Part shown: positions 35,448 through 44,966 of the stretch, piece by piece | Layout of the letters: each line of letters begins with the position of its first letter | Numbering within the stretch: position 1 is the first letter of the stretch | The notes under the pieces: generated by a model | The model's database searches: none | Seen by the model: the letters and a program-made list of their open reading frames with translations, nothing else | Told to the model about the DNA's origin: nothing | Position numbers and translations under genes: made by a program | Source: CAZFBA01 sp964517135 | GTDB taxonomy: Bacteria; Cyanobacteriota; Vampirovibrionia; JBFMGH01 | Direction of reading: 5' to 3' | Length of the DNA stretch: 64,000 bases | Assembly: GCA_964517135.1 (NCBI GenBank) | Contig: CAZFBA010000016.1 | Span: 19,705 to 83,704 of the forward strand

Positions 35448-36983
35448 ATGGATACAATAAATGTACTACAGGAACAGGACAAAGATTTAATACATCGCCT
35501 TAAGTCTTTTAGTGATATTGTTATTAGACTTGCCAGTGAACATAATATCGATAAGTTGCTTATTCAAATTTTGCGTGAATTAAGAAGTTTTACAAAAGCA
35601 GATGCCGGAAGCCTCTATATACACGAAGCAGATAAACTTATCTTTAAAGTAACTCAAAATGACACGCTTGAATCTACCCCAAAAGCAAAACACGAATTCC
35701 AGAAGAAATTTAAATCATTCAGTCTTCCAATTAATGAAAAATCTCTTGCTGGTCTTGCAGCATATAGAAAAGAAACATTTAATATTCCTAATGTGCCTGA
35801 AAGCCCATATCATAACCCTGACATGGATCGTAAGTTTGGCTATCCTATTTCTTCAATGCTTGTAGTGCCGATGCTTAACCACTCTGGGCAGCTGGTAGGC
35901 GTATTGCAGTTAATGAATGCTAAAGGTAAATCAGGCTTTGTTCCTTTTGATAAGATGTTAATACCACAGGTAGAAGCTCTTGCTAACCAGGCTGCTGTAT
36001 TGCTGGATAACCTGAGACTTTATAATGAACTCGATAAGCTATTTGACGCACTTGTTAAATATTCTGCTAAAGCTATTGACGCCAGAGACCCTTGTACGGC
36101 AGGTCACTCGGGTAGAGTTGCACAATATGCGGTCGATGTGGCTAAAGAATTTAATAAAATTACCGGTGAAACACTTTTTAATAGTGATCAACTCAAAGAA
36201 CTTAGATATGCGTCATTTTTCCACGATATTGGAAAGATTGGAGTAAGAGAAAAAGTACTCACCAAAGAAAATAAACTCTCTAAAGAAACCATGGAAGCCA
36301 TTAAAGAACGTTTTGATACAATCAAGCAGTTCTATATCAATGAAGCCATTAAACAAAACTGGACCCCTGAAACACTCCAGAATGTCTTTAAAGAACTCGA
36401 TCAGGACTATAAAGATATTGAAAAATTTAATAAACCAGGTTTCATGAGCCAGGAAAATATGGATAGATTGACAGAAATCTATAGAAAAACGTTTAGATCG
36501 CCAGAAGGCAAAATAAGAAAGTTTTTAAGACCACAGGAATACGATAACCTGTGCATTAAAAAGGGTAACCTCAATGTTACTGAACGACTTGATATTGAAT
36601 CTCACCCTGTCCATTCTTACCGTATTCTTTCTGAAATACCCTTCCCGCAATCTCTTTCTAAAATTCCTGAGTTTGCTTCAAAACACCACGAAAAACTTGA
36701 CGGCAGTGGTTATCCAAATGGCTGTACGGCAAAAGATATACCGCTGGCAGCAAGAATACTGGCGGTTGTCGATGTTTATGATGCATTGACTGCTGAAGAC
36801 AGGCCCTACAAAAAAGCTATGTCGAAAGAAAAAGCTTTTAGTATCCTTGATGCGGAGGTAGAAGCTAATCACTTTGATGTTAAAGTTGTAGAAGTGCTTA
36901 AAAAAGTAATTGAAGATAAAGAAACCGCAAAAGTAAATAGAAGAAGAAAACGATCAGAAGAAAAACAAACAACAAATGCCTGA
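35448..36983 (+). CDS. GAF domain, HD-GYP c-di-GMP phosphodiesterase
   Basis: 511 residues. A GAF sensor domain spans about 20-190 (LVVPMLNHSGQLVGVLQLMN). The HD-GYP catalytic domain follows: GHSGRVAQYAVDVAKEF, the HD motif FFHDIGKIGV (about 260) and HHEKLDGSGYPNG (the GYP motif, about 410). Between HD and GYP there is an insertion of roughly 110 residues compared with a typical HD-GYP domain (about 275-385). No signal or membrane helix. It probably hydrolyses c-di-GMP to pGpG/GMP, lowering c-di-GMP in response to a GAF ligand. rsmI overlaps the end by eight bases. Confidence 0.92.
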   Translation: MDTINVLQEQDKDLIHRLKSFSDIVIRLASEHNIDKLLIQILRELRSFTKADAGSLYIHEADKLIFKVTQNDTLESTPKAKHEFQKKFKSFSLPINEKSLAGLAAYRKETFNIPNVPESPYHNPDMDRKFGYPISSMLVVPMLNHSGQLVGVLQLMNAKGKSGFVPFDKMLIPQVEALANQAAVLLDNLRLYNELDKLFDALVKYSAKAIDARDPCTAGHSGRVAQYAVDVAKEFNKITGETLFNSDQLKELRYASFFHDIGKIGVREKVLTKENKLSKETMEAIKERFDTIKQFYINEAIKQNWTPETLQNVFKELDQDYKDIEKFNKPGFMSQENMDRLTEIYRKTFRSPEGKIRKFLRPQEYDNLCIKKGNLNVTERLDIESHPVHSYRILSEIPFPQSLSKIPEFASKHHEKLDGSGYPNGCTAKDIPLAARILAVVDVYDALTAEDRPYKKAMSKEKAFSILDAEVEANHFDVKVVEVLKKVIEDKETAKVNRRRKRSEEKQTTNA

Positions 36984-37815
36984 TCAAAAAGGAACGTTAT
37001 ATATTTGCCCTACACCTATCGGCAACCTGGAAGATATTACCTTCCGGTGTTTGCGTATCCTTAAAGAAGTTAACCTGATTGCAGCTGAAGATACACGTAT
37101 AACTAGAAAGCTTTTAAGCCACTATGAAATATCAACACCCTTTCTGAGTTACCATAAATATACTGAAAAAAGCCGGTCAAAACACATTGTAGATGAACTT
37201 TTAAAAGGAAAATCCATTGCACTGGTGTCTGATTCGGGTACACCTGTTATATCTGATCCTGGTGCTGAGTTGATTAATCAGGCCCATCAAAATAATATTC
37301 CTATAGTGCCTCTTCCAGGTGCTTCAGCATTAAGTTGTGCTGTTAGTGTAGCAGGTTTTGTTGATTCAGGGTTCGTTTTTGCTGGCTTTTTGCCAAAGCA
37401 AACATCCAAAAAGAAAGAATGTTTAAACCGATATTCAGCTTATGCCCTGCCAGTAGTTATTTATGAATCTCCTCAAAGGTTAATTGCTACACTTGAAGCT
37501 ATTTATGAAATCTATGGAAATGTGTTAATACTGCTGGCAAGAGAAATTACGAAATATCATGAAGAAATTATTCAAAATAATGTAGTTGAAGTTTTAAAAT
37601 ACTATAAAACCAGAGATATTAAAGGTGAAATTACAATTATTATTGATAAATTACCTGCTAAAGAGAGTTCTCTTGATGATAACCAGTTAAAAGCTATTAT
37701 CAGAGAAAGATTAGACTCTAACGAGACAGTTTTAACTATTTCTAGAGAACTTTCAGAAGAATTTAATATTGGTAAAAACCACATATACAAACTGGCTCTT
37801 GATTTATTAGAATAA
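36976..37815 (+). CDS. rsmI: 16S rRNA (cytidine-1402-2'-O)-methyltransferase RsmI
   Basis: 279 residues of the tetrapyrrole-methylase-like fold. It starts GTLYICPTPIGNLEDITFR and has AAEDTRITRKLLSHY, ALVSDSGTPVISDPG and VPLPGASALSCA, which are the RsmI signatures. The C-terminal HTH-like part (KAIIRERLDSNETVLTISRE) matches the longer members. It 2'-O-methylates C1402 in the decoding centre. Start ATG 36976 overlaps the HD-GYP stop. Confidence 0.95.
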   Translation: MPDQKGTLYICPTPIGNLEDITFRCLRILKEVNLIAAEDTRITRKLLSHYEISTPFLSYHKYTEKSRSKHIVDELLKGKSIALVSDSGTPVISDPGAELINQAHQNNIPIVPLPGASALSCAVSVAGFVDSGFVFAGFLPKQTSKKKECLNRYSAYALPVVIYESPQRLIATLEAIYEIYGNVLILLAREITKYHEEIIQNNVVEVLKYYKTRDIKGEITIIIDKLPAKESSLDDNQLKAIIRERLDSNETVLTISRELSEEFNIGKNHIYKLALDLLE

Positions 37816-38118
37816 AAGTCTAAATTACTCAGATTTTATAAGGTACAAAACTGATTGTGTAATTTTTATGTCGTTTAGAATATACCAGCGTATAACCAAG
37901 ATGATAGATTTTCCGGGTTTCGATTTTCAAAAAATATAAATTTAAGATCTGGGTTGAATAAGCAAGTCTGACCCGGGTGTAAGATAAAAAATTATGTATT
38001 AATCTTATTTATTGCTAAAGTTTTACTTTATACTTAATAACTACTTTGAAAACAAAAACTTCTGTCATATACTAATCGAGAAGCTAAAGGTATAAAAAAC
38101 GACAGAAAAGGGAAAAAT
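37816..38118. other. Gap before ileS with a repeat
   Basis: 303 bases without a gene. The only feature is the half-copy of the MITE-like repeat at 37916-37957. No T-box leader (no conserved T-box sequence or specifier stem) is visible before ileS. Confidence 0.45.
37916..37957 (+). repeat. MITE-like element, site 2 (half copy)
   Basis: GGTTTCGATTTTCAAAAAAT then ATAAATTTAAGATCTGGGTT, matching the left end and inner flank of 55641 and, inverted, the right end of 8758. No matching right terminal repeat is found within the next 150 bases, so it is a solo or truncated copy. Confidence 0.6.
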
Positions 38119-40965
38119 ATGAGCTCAGATCAGAAAGTGGACTACAAAAATACTCTCAACCTGCCCCAGACAAGCTTTCCTATGAAGGCAAACGCAGCCA
38201 GCCGGGAGCTTGAAACCCTTAAATGGTGGGAAGAAGCCAGCATTTATGAGAAAAATCTTCAAATGAAAGATAAAAATCATAAGTTTATATTGCATGATGG
38301 GCCACCATACCTGAGCTCTGATAAGATACACATTGGCACAGCATTAAATAAAATACTGAAAGATATAGTTGTAAAGTATAAATCCCAATGTGGTTTCTAT
38401 AGTCCCTATGTGCCCGGGTATGACGGGCATGGCCTGCCTATTGAAAATGCCGTTCTCAAAAAGGTTAAAGGCGGAAGAGCTGCCCTTACCGTCTTTGAAC
38501 TCAGGACTAAATGCAGGGAGTTTGCCTATAAAAACCTGAAAGGGCAGGAACAGAACTTTAAACGTCTCGGTATCTACGGCCACTGGGATGAACCCTACGT
38601 TACAATAGCACCTGATTTCGAAGCAACACAGATAAGAGTTTTTGGCAAAATTGCAGAAAAAGGATATATCTACAAGGGCCTGAAACCAGTCTTCTGGTGT
38701 GCCAGCTGTGAAACAGCACTCGCTGAAGCAGAAGTTGAATACGCTGACCACGAGTCACATAGCATATATGTTAAATTTGATATAATACCAGAAGAAGCCC
38801 AAAAAGCATATCGAACAGCATCCATTGAAATAGATAAACCCTTAGCAATAGTCATATGGACCACAACCCCCTGGACATTGCCCGCTAACCTCGCTGTTTG
38901 CCTGCATCCAAAGTTTGATTATGTCTTTGTAGAACAGGATTCAACCGAAAATATTTTAATTCTTGTAAAAGATCTGCTAGAAACCTTCGTAAATGAAATG
39001 GACTGGAAAGAAGATAGTTACAGGGTTTTAGCCGAAGTCAAAGGCGACAAGCTGGAGTATATAAACTCAAGACACCCATTCTTTGACAGAGATAGTTTGA
39101 TTATAATGGGCGACCATGTCACCACTGAAACTGGCACAGGCTGTGTCCACACAGCACCAGGACATGGCCTTGAAGACTATGAAGTTGGAAACAAATACAA
39201 GATAGGAGTTATCTCACCACTCGATGACAGAGGCGTTTTTACATCTGAAGGTCAACAATTTGAGGGTATGCCTTACTATAAAGCCAACCAGGCAATTATA
39301 GAAGAAATGAAACAAAATGGCAGCCTGCTTAAAGTCGATCATCTTGTTCACAGTTACCCACATTGCTGGCGATGCAAAAAGCCTGTTATCTACAGGGCTA
39401 CTGAACAGTGGTTTGTTAATGTTGAAGCTTATAGAAATAAATGTTTAGAAGCTATCGATGGTGTACAGTGGATACCAGCCAGCGGACAGAAAAGGATTTC
39501 CAACATGGTTGAATCCAGATCAGATTGGTGTATAAGCCGTCAGAGAGCGTGGGGAGTTCCGATACCTGTATTTTACTGTGAAAATTGTAAAGAAACTCTC
39601 ATTTCTGCTGATATCATTGAACATATAGCCAAAATATTTGAGAAAGAATCCTCTGATGCCTGGTGGAAACTGAGTACTGAAGAGCTTTTGCCGGTGGGTG
39701 CAAAGTGTAAATGCGGCAGTGAAAAATTTGCCAGAGAAACAGACATCATGGATGTATGGTTTGACAGTGGTGTAACCTATCATGCTGTTTGTGACAGTCG
39801 CTATGAGCTACTCAGGGGAACGCCAGTTGAGTTATACCTTGAAGGATCAGACCAGCACAGAGGCTGGTTCCAGACATCACTGCTTACCAGCGTGGGTGCT
39901 TTTGACCGTGCGCCCTACAAAGCTGTATTGACACATGGTTTTGTGCTTGATGGGTCTGGTAGAAAAATGAGCAAGAGCCTTGGCAATGTTGTTGATCCGC
40001 AGCAGGTTGTAGGCAAGTTTGGTGCAGATGTGTTAAGAATGTGGGCAGCCAGTGTAGATTATACTCATGATGTTAGAATAGGTGATACTATCGTTCAGCA
40101 GCTTGTTGAAGTCTATAGAAAACTTAGAAATACTTGCAGGTTTATGCTTGGCAACCTGTATGGTTTTGATCCAGAAAAAGATATTGTAAACTATGATCAG
40201 TTTAATGAGCTTGATAAATATACGTTACACAAACTTCAGACTGTCAAAAAGCAGGTCACAGAAGCCTTTGACAACTATGAATTCTACAAATACTATCAGT
40301 TAATGCAGAACTTTGCTGCTGTTGATCTTAGTTCTCACTATTTTGACGTAATAAAAGACAAGCTTTATACAGCAGGAACTAGATCAACTGAGCGTAGAGC
40401 TGTTCAAACTGTCTTATATTATATATTACACGATCTTGTCAGGATTCTAGCTCCTGTAACACCCTATTTAGCTGAAGATATCTGGAGGCATACCCCTGAA
40501 AACCAGAAAAACAATCTTGAAAGTGTCTTGTTAACACAGTGGCCTGAGCTTAAAGATGAGTTCATCAATGAAAACCTCTATAATAAGTGGCAAAAAGTAT
40601 TTCAGATTAGAGATATTGTTACACGTACAATAGAACCAGTAAGACTCAAAAAAGAAATCGGTTCATCGCTTGAAGTAGCTGTAAATCTACATACTGAAAA
40701 CCAGGCTACAAAAGAAATTATTAATTCTATAACATCCTTTTTGCCGATGATATTTATAGCTTCTCAGGTTCAGGTTCTTGATAATATTAACCAGGTTGAT
40801 GAAGCAGCAATACTAAATAAGTTTGAAGAAGATGATGTTTTGGTTATTATTACCAGGGCAACAGGCATAAAGTGTGAAAGATGCTGGAAATATTCTGTAA
40901 CAGTGGGTGATAACACTACGCATAAAACGATATGTTCAGGCTGTATTAAAGCAATCGATAATTAA
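38119..40965 (+). CDS. ileS: Isoleucyl-tRNA synthetase (HIGT variant of HIGH)
   Basis: 948 residues; charges tRNA-Ile. The catalytic region starts DGPPYLSSDKIHIGTALNK, so the usual HIGH signature is HIGT (codons CAC ATT GGC ACA), while KMSKSLGN is intact (about 616). The CP1 editing domain has WTTTPWTLPANLAV and TGTGCVHTAPGHG, and the C-terminal zinc ribbon has KCERCWKY, then CSGCIKAI. AAAGGGAAAAAT precedes the ATG. The altered last residue of HIGH is allowed in class I enzymes but unusual for IleRS. The gene seems otherwise intact. Confidence 0.97.
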   Translation: MSSDQKVDYKNTLNLPQTSFPMKANAASRELETLKWWEEASIYEKNLQMKDKNHKFILHDGPPYLSSDKIHIGTALNKILKDIVVKYKSQCGFYSPYVPGYDGHGLPIENAVLKKVKGGRAALTVFELRTKCREFAYKNLKGQEQNFKRLGIYGHWDEPYVTIAPDFEATQIRVFGKIAEKGYIYKGLKPVFWCASCETALAEAEVEYADHESHSIYVKFDIIPEEAQKAYRTASIEIDKPLAIVIWTTTPWTLPANLAVCLHPKFDYVFVEQDSTENILILVKDLLETFVNEMDWKEDSYRVLAEVKGDKLEYINSRHPFFDRDSLIIMGDHVTTETGTGCVHTAPGHGLEDYEVGNKYKIGVISPLDDRGVFTSEGQQFEGMPYYKANQAIIEEMKQNGSLLKVDHLVHSYPHCWRCKKPVIYRATEQWFVNVEAYRNKCLEAIDGVQWIPASGQKRISNMVESRSDWCISRQRAWGVPIPVFYCENCKETLISADIIEHIAKIFEKESSDAWWKLSTEELLPVGAKCKCGSEKFARETDIMDVWFDSGVTYHAVCDSRYELLRGTPVELYLEGSDQHRGWFQTSLLTSVGAFDRAPYKAVLTHGFVLDGSGRKMSKSLGNVVDPQQVVGKFGADVLRMWAASVDYTHDVRIGDTIVQQLVEVYRKLRNTCRFMLGNLYGFDPEKDIVNYDQFNELDKYTLHKLQTVKKQVTEAFDNYEFYKYYQLMQNFAAVDLSSHYFDVIKDKLYTAGTRSTERRAVQTVLYYILHDLVRILAPVTPYLAEDIWRHTPENQKNNLESVLLTQWPELKDEFINENLYNKWQKVFQIRDIVTRTIEPVRLKKEIGSSLEVAVNLHTENQATKEIINSITSFLPMIFIASQVQVLDNINQVDEAAILNKFEEDDVLVIITRATGIKCERCWKYSVTVGDNTTHKTICSGCIKAIDN

Positions 40966-40999
40966 AAACAGGTTACTCAACTATAAACGGAGAACTCAA

Positions 41000-41581
41000 T
41001 TGAAAAAACTTTTTTTATTATTGATTTTAGCCATTCCTGTTATGACAGGTTGCTGTTGTGGGCCGTGTTCAGAGAATAAAACTATACCGGGGGCCTCATC
41101 AGGTAATTTTAACAAAGATAAAAGCAATCAAGTTAGTCCGCTGGATATGGTGGAAAAAAATGCTAGGCTTCAGAGGATAATGCAAAAGTATGTTGAAGCA
41201 CAGATGGATCCTTATACATCACCTGAAGAACTTTCAAAACTGGAAGAAGAGATTTTTAAGCAGCAAGAAGAAATGATGGAGTATTCAGAGAAGTTTATGA
41301 ATTCTGAAGAATTTAAAAAACTTGAGAATTCAGGCAACCCTGCTATTAAAAAGGCGATGCAACAACTTAAAGAAGCAAAAGCCCGGCAAGAAGAATTTAC
41401 CCGTCAGCATGAAGAAATAATTGAACAAGTAGAAAATCAAGCAGCAGGAATTGAAACCACGCAGGAAAACCAGTATGATAACTATACACCACCTTTTGAA
41501 GATCATGACTTCTCAGGGGAATTTGGTGACGTTAATGACAGTTTTGAAAGTGATATAAATCAAACATATAACGACTTTTAA
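41000..41581 (+). CDS. Cys-rich lipoprotein, helical
   Basis: 193 residues. The start is TTG at 41000, behind CGGAGAACTCAA, not the earlier in-frame ATG that overlaps ileS. It gives a short signal MKKLFLLLILAIP and lipobox MTGC, followed directly by more cysteines (GCCCGPC). The rest is charged and helical (EELSKLEEEIFKQQEEMMEY), ending in an acidic, aromatic tail. It is lipid-anchored in the envelope. No recognised family. The next membrane protein starts two bases after its stop. Confidence 0.7.
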   Translation: MKKLFLLLILAIPVMTGCCCGPCSENKTIPGASSGNFNKDKSNQVSPLDMVEKNARLQRIMQKYVEAQMDPYTSPEELSKLEEEIFKQQEEMMEYSEKFMNSEEFKKLENSGNPAIKKAMQQLKEAKARQEEFTRQHEEIIEQVENQAAGIETTQENQYDNYTPPFEDHDFSGEFGDVNDSFESDINQTYNDF

Positions 41582-41583
41582 CC

Positions 41584-42075
41584 ATGAATAATGATGTGCT
41601 CAAAGAAATTAATAAAAATTTCATTGCCACATTAATACTGATAATATTGATTGGCGGCCTTTCGTGTTATTTGTTTGGCCCTTCAAACTTTAGTTTTAAG
41701 TTAAATCTTTCAGAAAAAGTTCTGAAAATAATGGAATATATTTTTTCTGCCTTTATACTGATACAGATATTTGCTGTTTATAACGCCATAAAAAATATTC
41801 TTTTCAATCAAAAGGCTGTTAACAAGATAGCAAAAGGGCTACAGGCCACAGACAATAAGTACCTCAAAACATATTCACCTGAAGAGGCAACTATACTAAC
41901 AGGTATCAACATGATATTCGGTCAAAACTTTGCCATTGTAGTTTACAGCATTATACTTGGTTTTGCCGGAGCTGATATAATACTTGTTTTAAACTTATTT
42001 CTGGCTGCAATTATAATTCTATGCATTAGCTGGTTTGCTGTAAAACGCCGGATAGTTAAATATTTTTCATCGTAA
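41584..42075 (+). CDS. Small integral membrane protein
   Basis: 163 residues with four transmembrane segments at about residues 13-32, 50-68, 108-125 and 130-148. The loop between helices 2 and 3 has a KTYSPEEATIL segment. There is no clear ribosome site before the ATG, so translation probably depends on coupling to the lipoprotein gene just upstream. No recognised family. Confidence 0.7.
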   Translation: MNNDVLKEINKNFIATLILIILIGGLSCYLFGPSNFSFKLNLSEKVLKIMEYIFSAFILIQIFAVYNAIKNILFNQKAVNKIAKGLQATDNKYLKTYSPEEATILTGINMIFGQNFAIVVYSIILGFAGADIILVLNLFLAAIIILCISWFAVKRRIVKYFSS

Positions 42076-42113
42076 TAATTTTAAAACCCAGACAAAAAGC
42101 TATTAAGATAACT

Positions 42114-42848
42114 TTATCTTCCGCCCAGCAAAAGGCCCAGAGCTGCACCAATACCAGCACCTATAGCAGCATTTCTACCTCTTTTCTTACCACCAAGCAA
42201 GGCTCCTGAAGCTGCTCCAAGAGCACCATAAGTCACAGTGCTTTTTAATTTCTGTTTAGCTACCTCTCCTTTAGTATTTGGCTTATATGAGTAGGTATAA
42301 TTAGGCTGTTGATAATAGTTATAGCCACTACCATAATAAGGTTGTGAGCCATAGCTGTAGCTTTGCCCGCTGCTGTAGGGCTGGTTATTGTATCCATAGC
42401 TGTTGTATCCTGAAGAATTGCCGTAATTATAGCTGTAATTATTGTTATTTCTACCATAGCCATTGTTGTTATTGTATGCTGGTGGTGTGCTATAGCTGTA
42501 ACTGTTTGGTTTATTTTGCTGACTGTAAGTATTGTTACTACTGTTATTATAGTCTCTGTAGACAGTCACAGCATCATCCTGGGGCTGGTTCCAGTAATCC
42601 TGTGAATACATATTATCTTCAGGATAATATCTATTTCCCTGCTGGTTATTGTAGGTGCTGTAGTCTGTTTTAGGTGGCAGGTCATTTTCAGGGGGCTGGA
42701 GGTTATAGTCCAGTTTGGGCAATTCTTGGACAGAAACTGGCACTTCATACTCATATGATTGTGCAAATACACTATTTGAGGCCATTATAATTAATCCTAA
42801 TACTATAAAAGCGCTTGCTGCAAACTTAAAATAATTTTTACAGGTCAT
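42114..42848 (-). CDS. Secreted Tyr/Asn-rich low-complexity protein with C-terminal glycine zipper
   Basis: 244 residues. A signal peptide (cleavage near SVFAQ) leads into about 140 residues made almost only of Tyr, Asn, Gln, Ser, Gly and Pro (for example NNYSYNYGNSSGYNSYGYN). The C-terminus is a glycine-zipper membrane segment (GALGAASGALLGGKKRGRNA, then AIGAGIGAALGLLLGGR). Glycine-zipper domains are common in outer-membrane lipoproteins, though this one has no lipobox. The middle is prion-like and may be a surface or matrix component. Recent duplication within the YN-rich segment is likely from its repetitive codons. Confidence 0.75.
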   Translation of the reverse strand: MTCKNYFKFAASAFIVLGLIIMASNSVFAQSYEYEVPVSVQELPKLDYNLQPPENDLPPKTDYSTYNNQQGNRYYPEDNMYSQDYWNQPQDDAVTVYRDYNNSSNNTYSQQNKPNSYSYSTPPAYNNNNGYGRNNNNYSYNYGNSSGYNSYGYNNQPYSSGQSYSYGSQPYYGSGYNYYQQPNYTYSYKPNTKGEVAKQKLKSTVTYGALGAASGALLGGKKRGRNAAIGAGIGAALGLLLGGR

Positions 42849-43113
42849 ATTAAGCTCCTTTATCTATTTATAAGCTTAATGATTTTTAAATGTTTTTCCA
42901 TGTTAAATTATTCAATACTTTTTCTTGATATGAAATAGTAAAGTTACCATAGTGGCTTGAATTCTTAAAAGTCATTCACAGCAAGAATATCAGGCAATAC
43001 ATATGTATTAATTTCAATAGCAATGTTGTTTTAAGTATTCAAATTCCGTTATGTTTCAGTCCATAAATCGTTTTATTAGAGCTTTAGATATCCTGAGGCA
43101 GTGGCTTTCAGCG

Positions 43114-44145
43114 TTATTGATATTCTTCTTTTTTGACTTCAAGCACTTCAGGTATGCTGGATTTTTTCTCTTTTTTAACGGGCAAATCATCAATAGGTTC
43201 AAATATTTGCGGTGTTGGGTGAGTTTCTTCAGGTTTTTTATCTGATTCAACTTTTTTGGTGAGATCATCAATGCTATCACCAACCCGTCCACCTTTGATG
43301 ATTTCAATTTTGGTTTTTTCTTCAGGTTCAGGAGCTTTTGCAGGCAGAGCTTCAGTTATTGGACTTCCGCCTGCCTCAAGCTCAGAAGTTTTAGAGTTTA
43401 AAATAACGATTTCAACACGTCTGTTATTCTGTTTACCTTCCCGGGTGTCGTTTGAAGCTATAGGTATTGAATCTGCATAACCTACAGCAGAAAACTGTTC
43501 TTTGTCCATCTTGAACTGCCTGATAAAATATCTGACAACGCTTGCTGCCCGAGCAGCTGAGAGCTCCCAGTTCGACGGAAATACTGCAGTACTTATAGGG
43601 TCAGGATCTGTATGACCTTCAATTCTTATTCTGTTACCAGGAAAACTTTTTTTGATTTCCAGAGCAACATTGTTGAGTACACTTTTTGCCTCTTCTTTAA
43701 TCTGTGCGCTTCCAGAATCGAAAAATACGCTGTTTAAAAGGCTAATAACAAGTCCTCTTTTATCAATTTTGACATCTATACCTTCAAGGTCACCCTCTTG
43801 AATCTTTTCTTCAATGGCTTTTTTGGTATCCTCCATTCTTTTTAGCTCTAGCTGGGGGTTAATAGGGGGAATTACATTTACTTGATCGCCTGTATAATGT
43901 TTTTGAAGAAGATCTTGACCGCTTGGTCCTTCAAAAGCTTCTGGCTTTGCACCCTGGCCTTTAAAGATTGTAGGTGCAAATGCCTGTGATAATGATATTT
44001 TCAAGTCTTTAAACTTAGCAAGATCAAGTTGAGACAAGGCATAAAGCACAACAAACACAGCAAACAAAAGGGTAATAAAGTCAGCGTATGACACTAACCA
44101 GCGTTCAAGGTTTTCATGTTCTTCGGGTTTCTTTTTTCTAGCCAT
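43114..44145 (-). CDS. motB: MotB-like stator protein with OmpA domain
   Basis: 343 residues. A single membrane helix carries the proton-path aspartate (SYADFITLLFAVFVVLYALS, about 20-39). A linker and plug follow, then an OmpA/MotB peptidoglycan-binding domain with RIRIEGHTDPDP and NRRVEIVIL (about 175-255). The long C-terminal tail (about 260-343) is Pro/Glu/Lys rich and has no fold. It lies 14 bases after motA, the normal stator pair. No other flagellar or gliding gene is in the window. Confidence 0.93.
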   Translation of the reverse strand: MARKKKPEEHENLERWLVSYADFITLLFAVFVVLYALSQLDLAKFKDLKISLSQAFAPTIFKGQGAKPEAFEGPSGQDLLQKHYTGDQVNVIPPINPQLELKRMEDTKKAIEEKIQEGDLEGIDVKIDKRGLVISLLNSVFFDSGSAQIKEEAKSVLNNVALEIKKSFPGNRIRIEGHTDPDPISTAVFPSNWELSAARAASVVRYFIRQFKMDKEQFSAVGYADSIPIASNDTREGKQNNRRVEIVILNSKTSELEAGGSPITEALPAKAPEPEEKTKIEIIKGGRVGDSIDDLTKKVESDKKPEETHPTPQIFEPIDDLPVKKEKKSSIPEVLEVKKEEYQ

Positions 44146-44159
44146 ATGATTACACTATT

Positions 44160-44966
44160 TTAAGCGGCTTCAGCTGCGCCTCCTTCTTTTGGAGCTGCTC
44201 CTTCTTTAGAACCGCCAAGATTAACTTCAAAGACAAAGGCCCGCAATTTTCTTTCAATCAATGCAGGGCTTTCACCAGCCTGAATTGAAAGAATACCCTC
44301 AATAATCATTTCTTTAACCTGTAAAGTTTGCTTGGTTTTAAACTTTAGCTTTGTACCCATAGGAATTAAAACAAGGTTGGCAGCGCCTACGCCATAAATG
44401 GTTGCGACAAAAGCAACAGCAATACCGGCTCCCAGAGATGACGGATCAGCAAGGTTTTCCATAACGTGGATCAAGCCAAGCACTGCTCCAATAATACCGA
44501 TAGTAGGTGAGAATCCACCAGCAGACTCATAAACTTTTGCTGCGCCGGCTTCCATTTCTTCAAGCTGCGTAACCTCAGTTTCCATGAGGTCTCTAACTAG
44601 TCCGGGGTCTGCACCATCAGACACTGCTTCTAGTCCGGTTTTCATAAGGGGGTCACTGGCCTTTCGGGCCTCTTTTTCAAGAACAATAACACCCTCTTTA
44701 CGTGCCTTTGTAGCAAATCCTATTATTTCAGTAATTATATCATCGTGTCTTATTTTAGTTTCAAAGAAAATATCTTTTAATTTAATAACTGAATACTTAA
44801 GTGTTTTTACTGGAAAACTAACAAATACCGCTCCACCAGTTCCACCGAAAACAATAAAGGCTGCCGTAATCTGCAAAATTGATCGTGGGTCGCCACCCTC
44901 AAGTATCTGACCTACTAAAATAGCTCCAATACCTATAATTAACCCTAGAACTGTGCTGATATCCAT
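44160..44966 (-). CDS. motA: MotA-like stator protein
   Basis: 268 residues with four membrane helices. It starts MDISTVLGLIIGIGAILVG and has the MotA features LEGGDPRSILQITAAFIVFG and the cytoplasmic loop, then SPTIGIIGAVLGLIHVMENL and GAGIAVAFVATIYGVGAANL for helices 3 and 4. It pairs with MotB to drive a flagellar motor by ion flow. An Ala/Gly/Pro-rich tail (GAAPKEGGAAEAA) is unusual but harmless. Confidence 0.94.
   Translation of the reverse strand: MDISTVLGLIIGIGAILVGQILEGGDPRSILQITAAFIVFGGTGGAVFVSFPVKTLKYSVIKLKDIFFETKIRHDDIITEIIGFATKARKEGVIVLEKEARKASDPLMKTGLEAVSDGADPGLVRDLMETEVTQLEEMEAGAAKVYESAGGFSPTIGIIGAVLGLIHVMENLADPSSLGAGIAVAFVATIYGVGAANLVLIPMGTKLKFKTKQTLQVKEMIIEGILSIQAGESPALIERKLRAFVFEVNLGGSKEGAAPKEGGAAEAA

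Noticed and set aside
37816..38118. T-box riboswitch before ileS
   Set aside because: No T-box sequence, specifier loop or terminator/antiterminator pair is visible; the gap holds a repeat instead.
40907..40999. Upstream extension of the lipoprotein at 41000
   Set aside because: It overlaps the end of ileS, has no ribosome site and would bury the lipoprotein signal behind a basic tail.
42344..42673. Plus-strand frame rich in Cys, Tyr and Ser
   Set aside because: It is the antisense of the YN-rich secreted protein; its odd composition is a mirror of TAT/AAC-type codons.
43051..43245. Plus-strand frame over the end of motB
   Set aside because: Antisense shadow of the Lys/Glu-rich MotB tail, giving Phe-rich nonsense.
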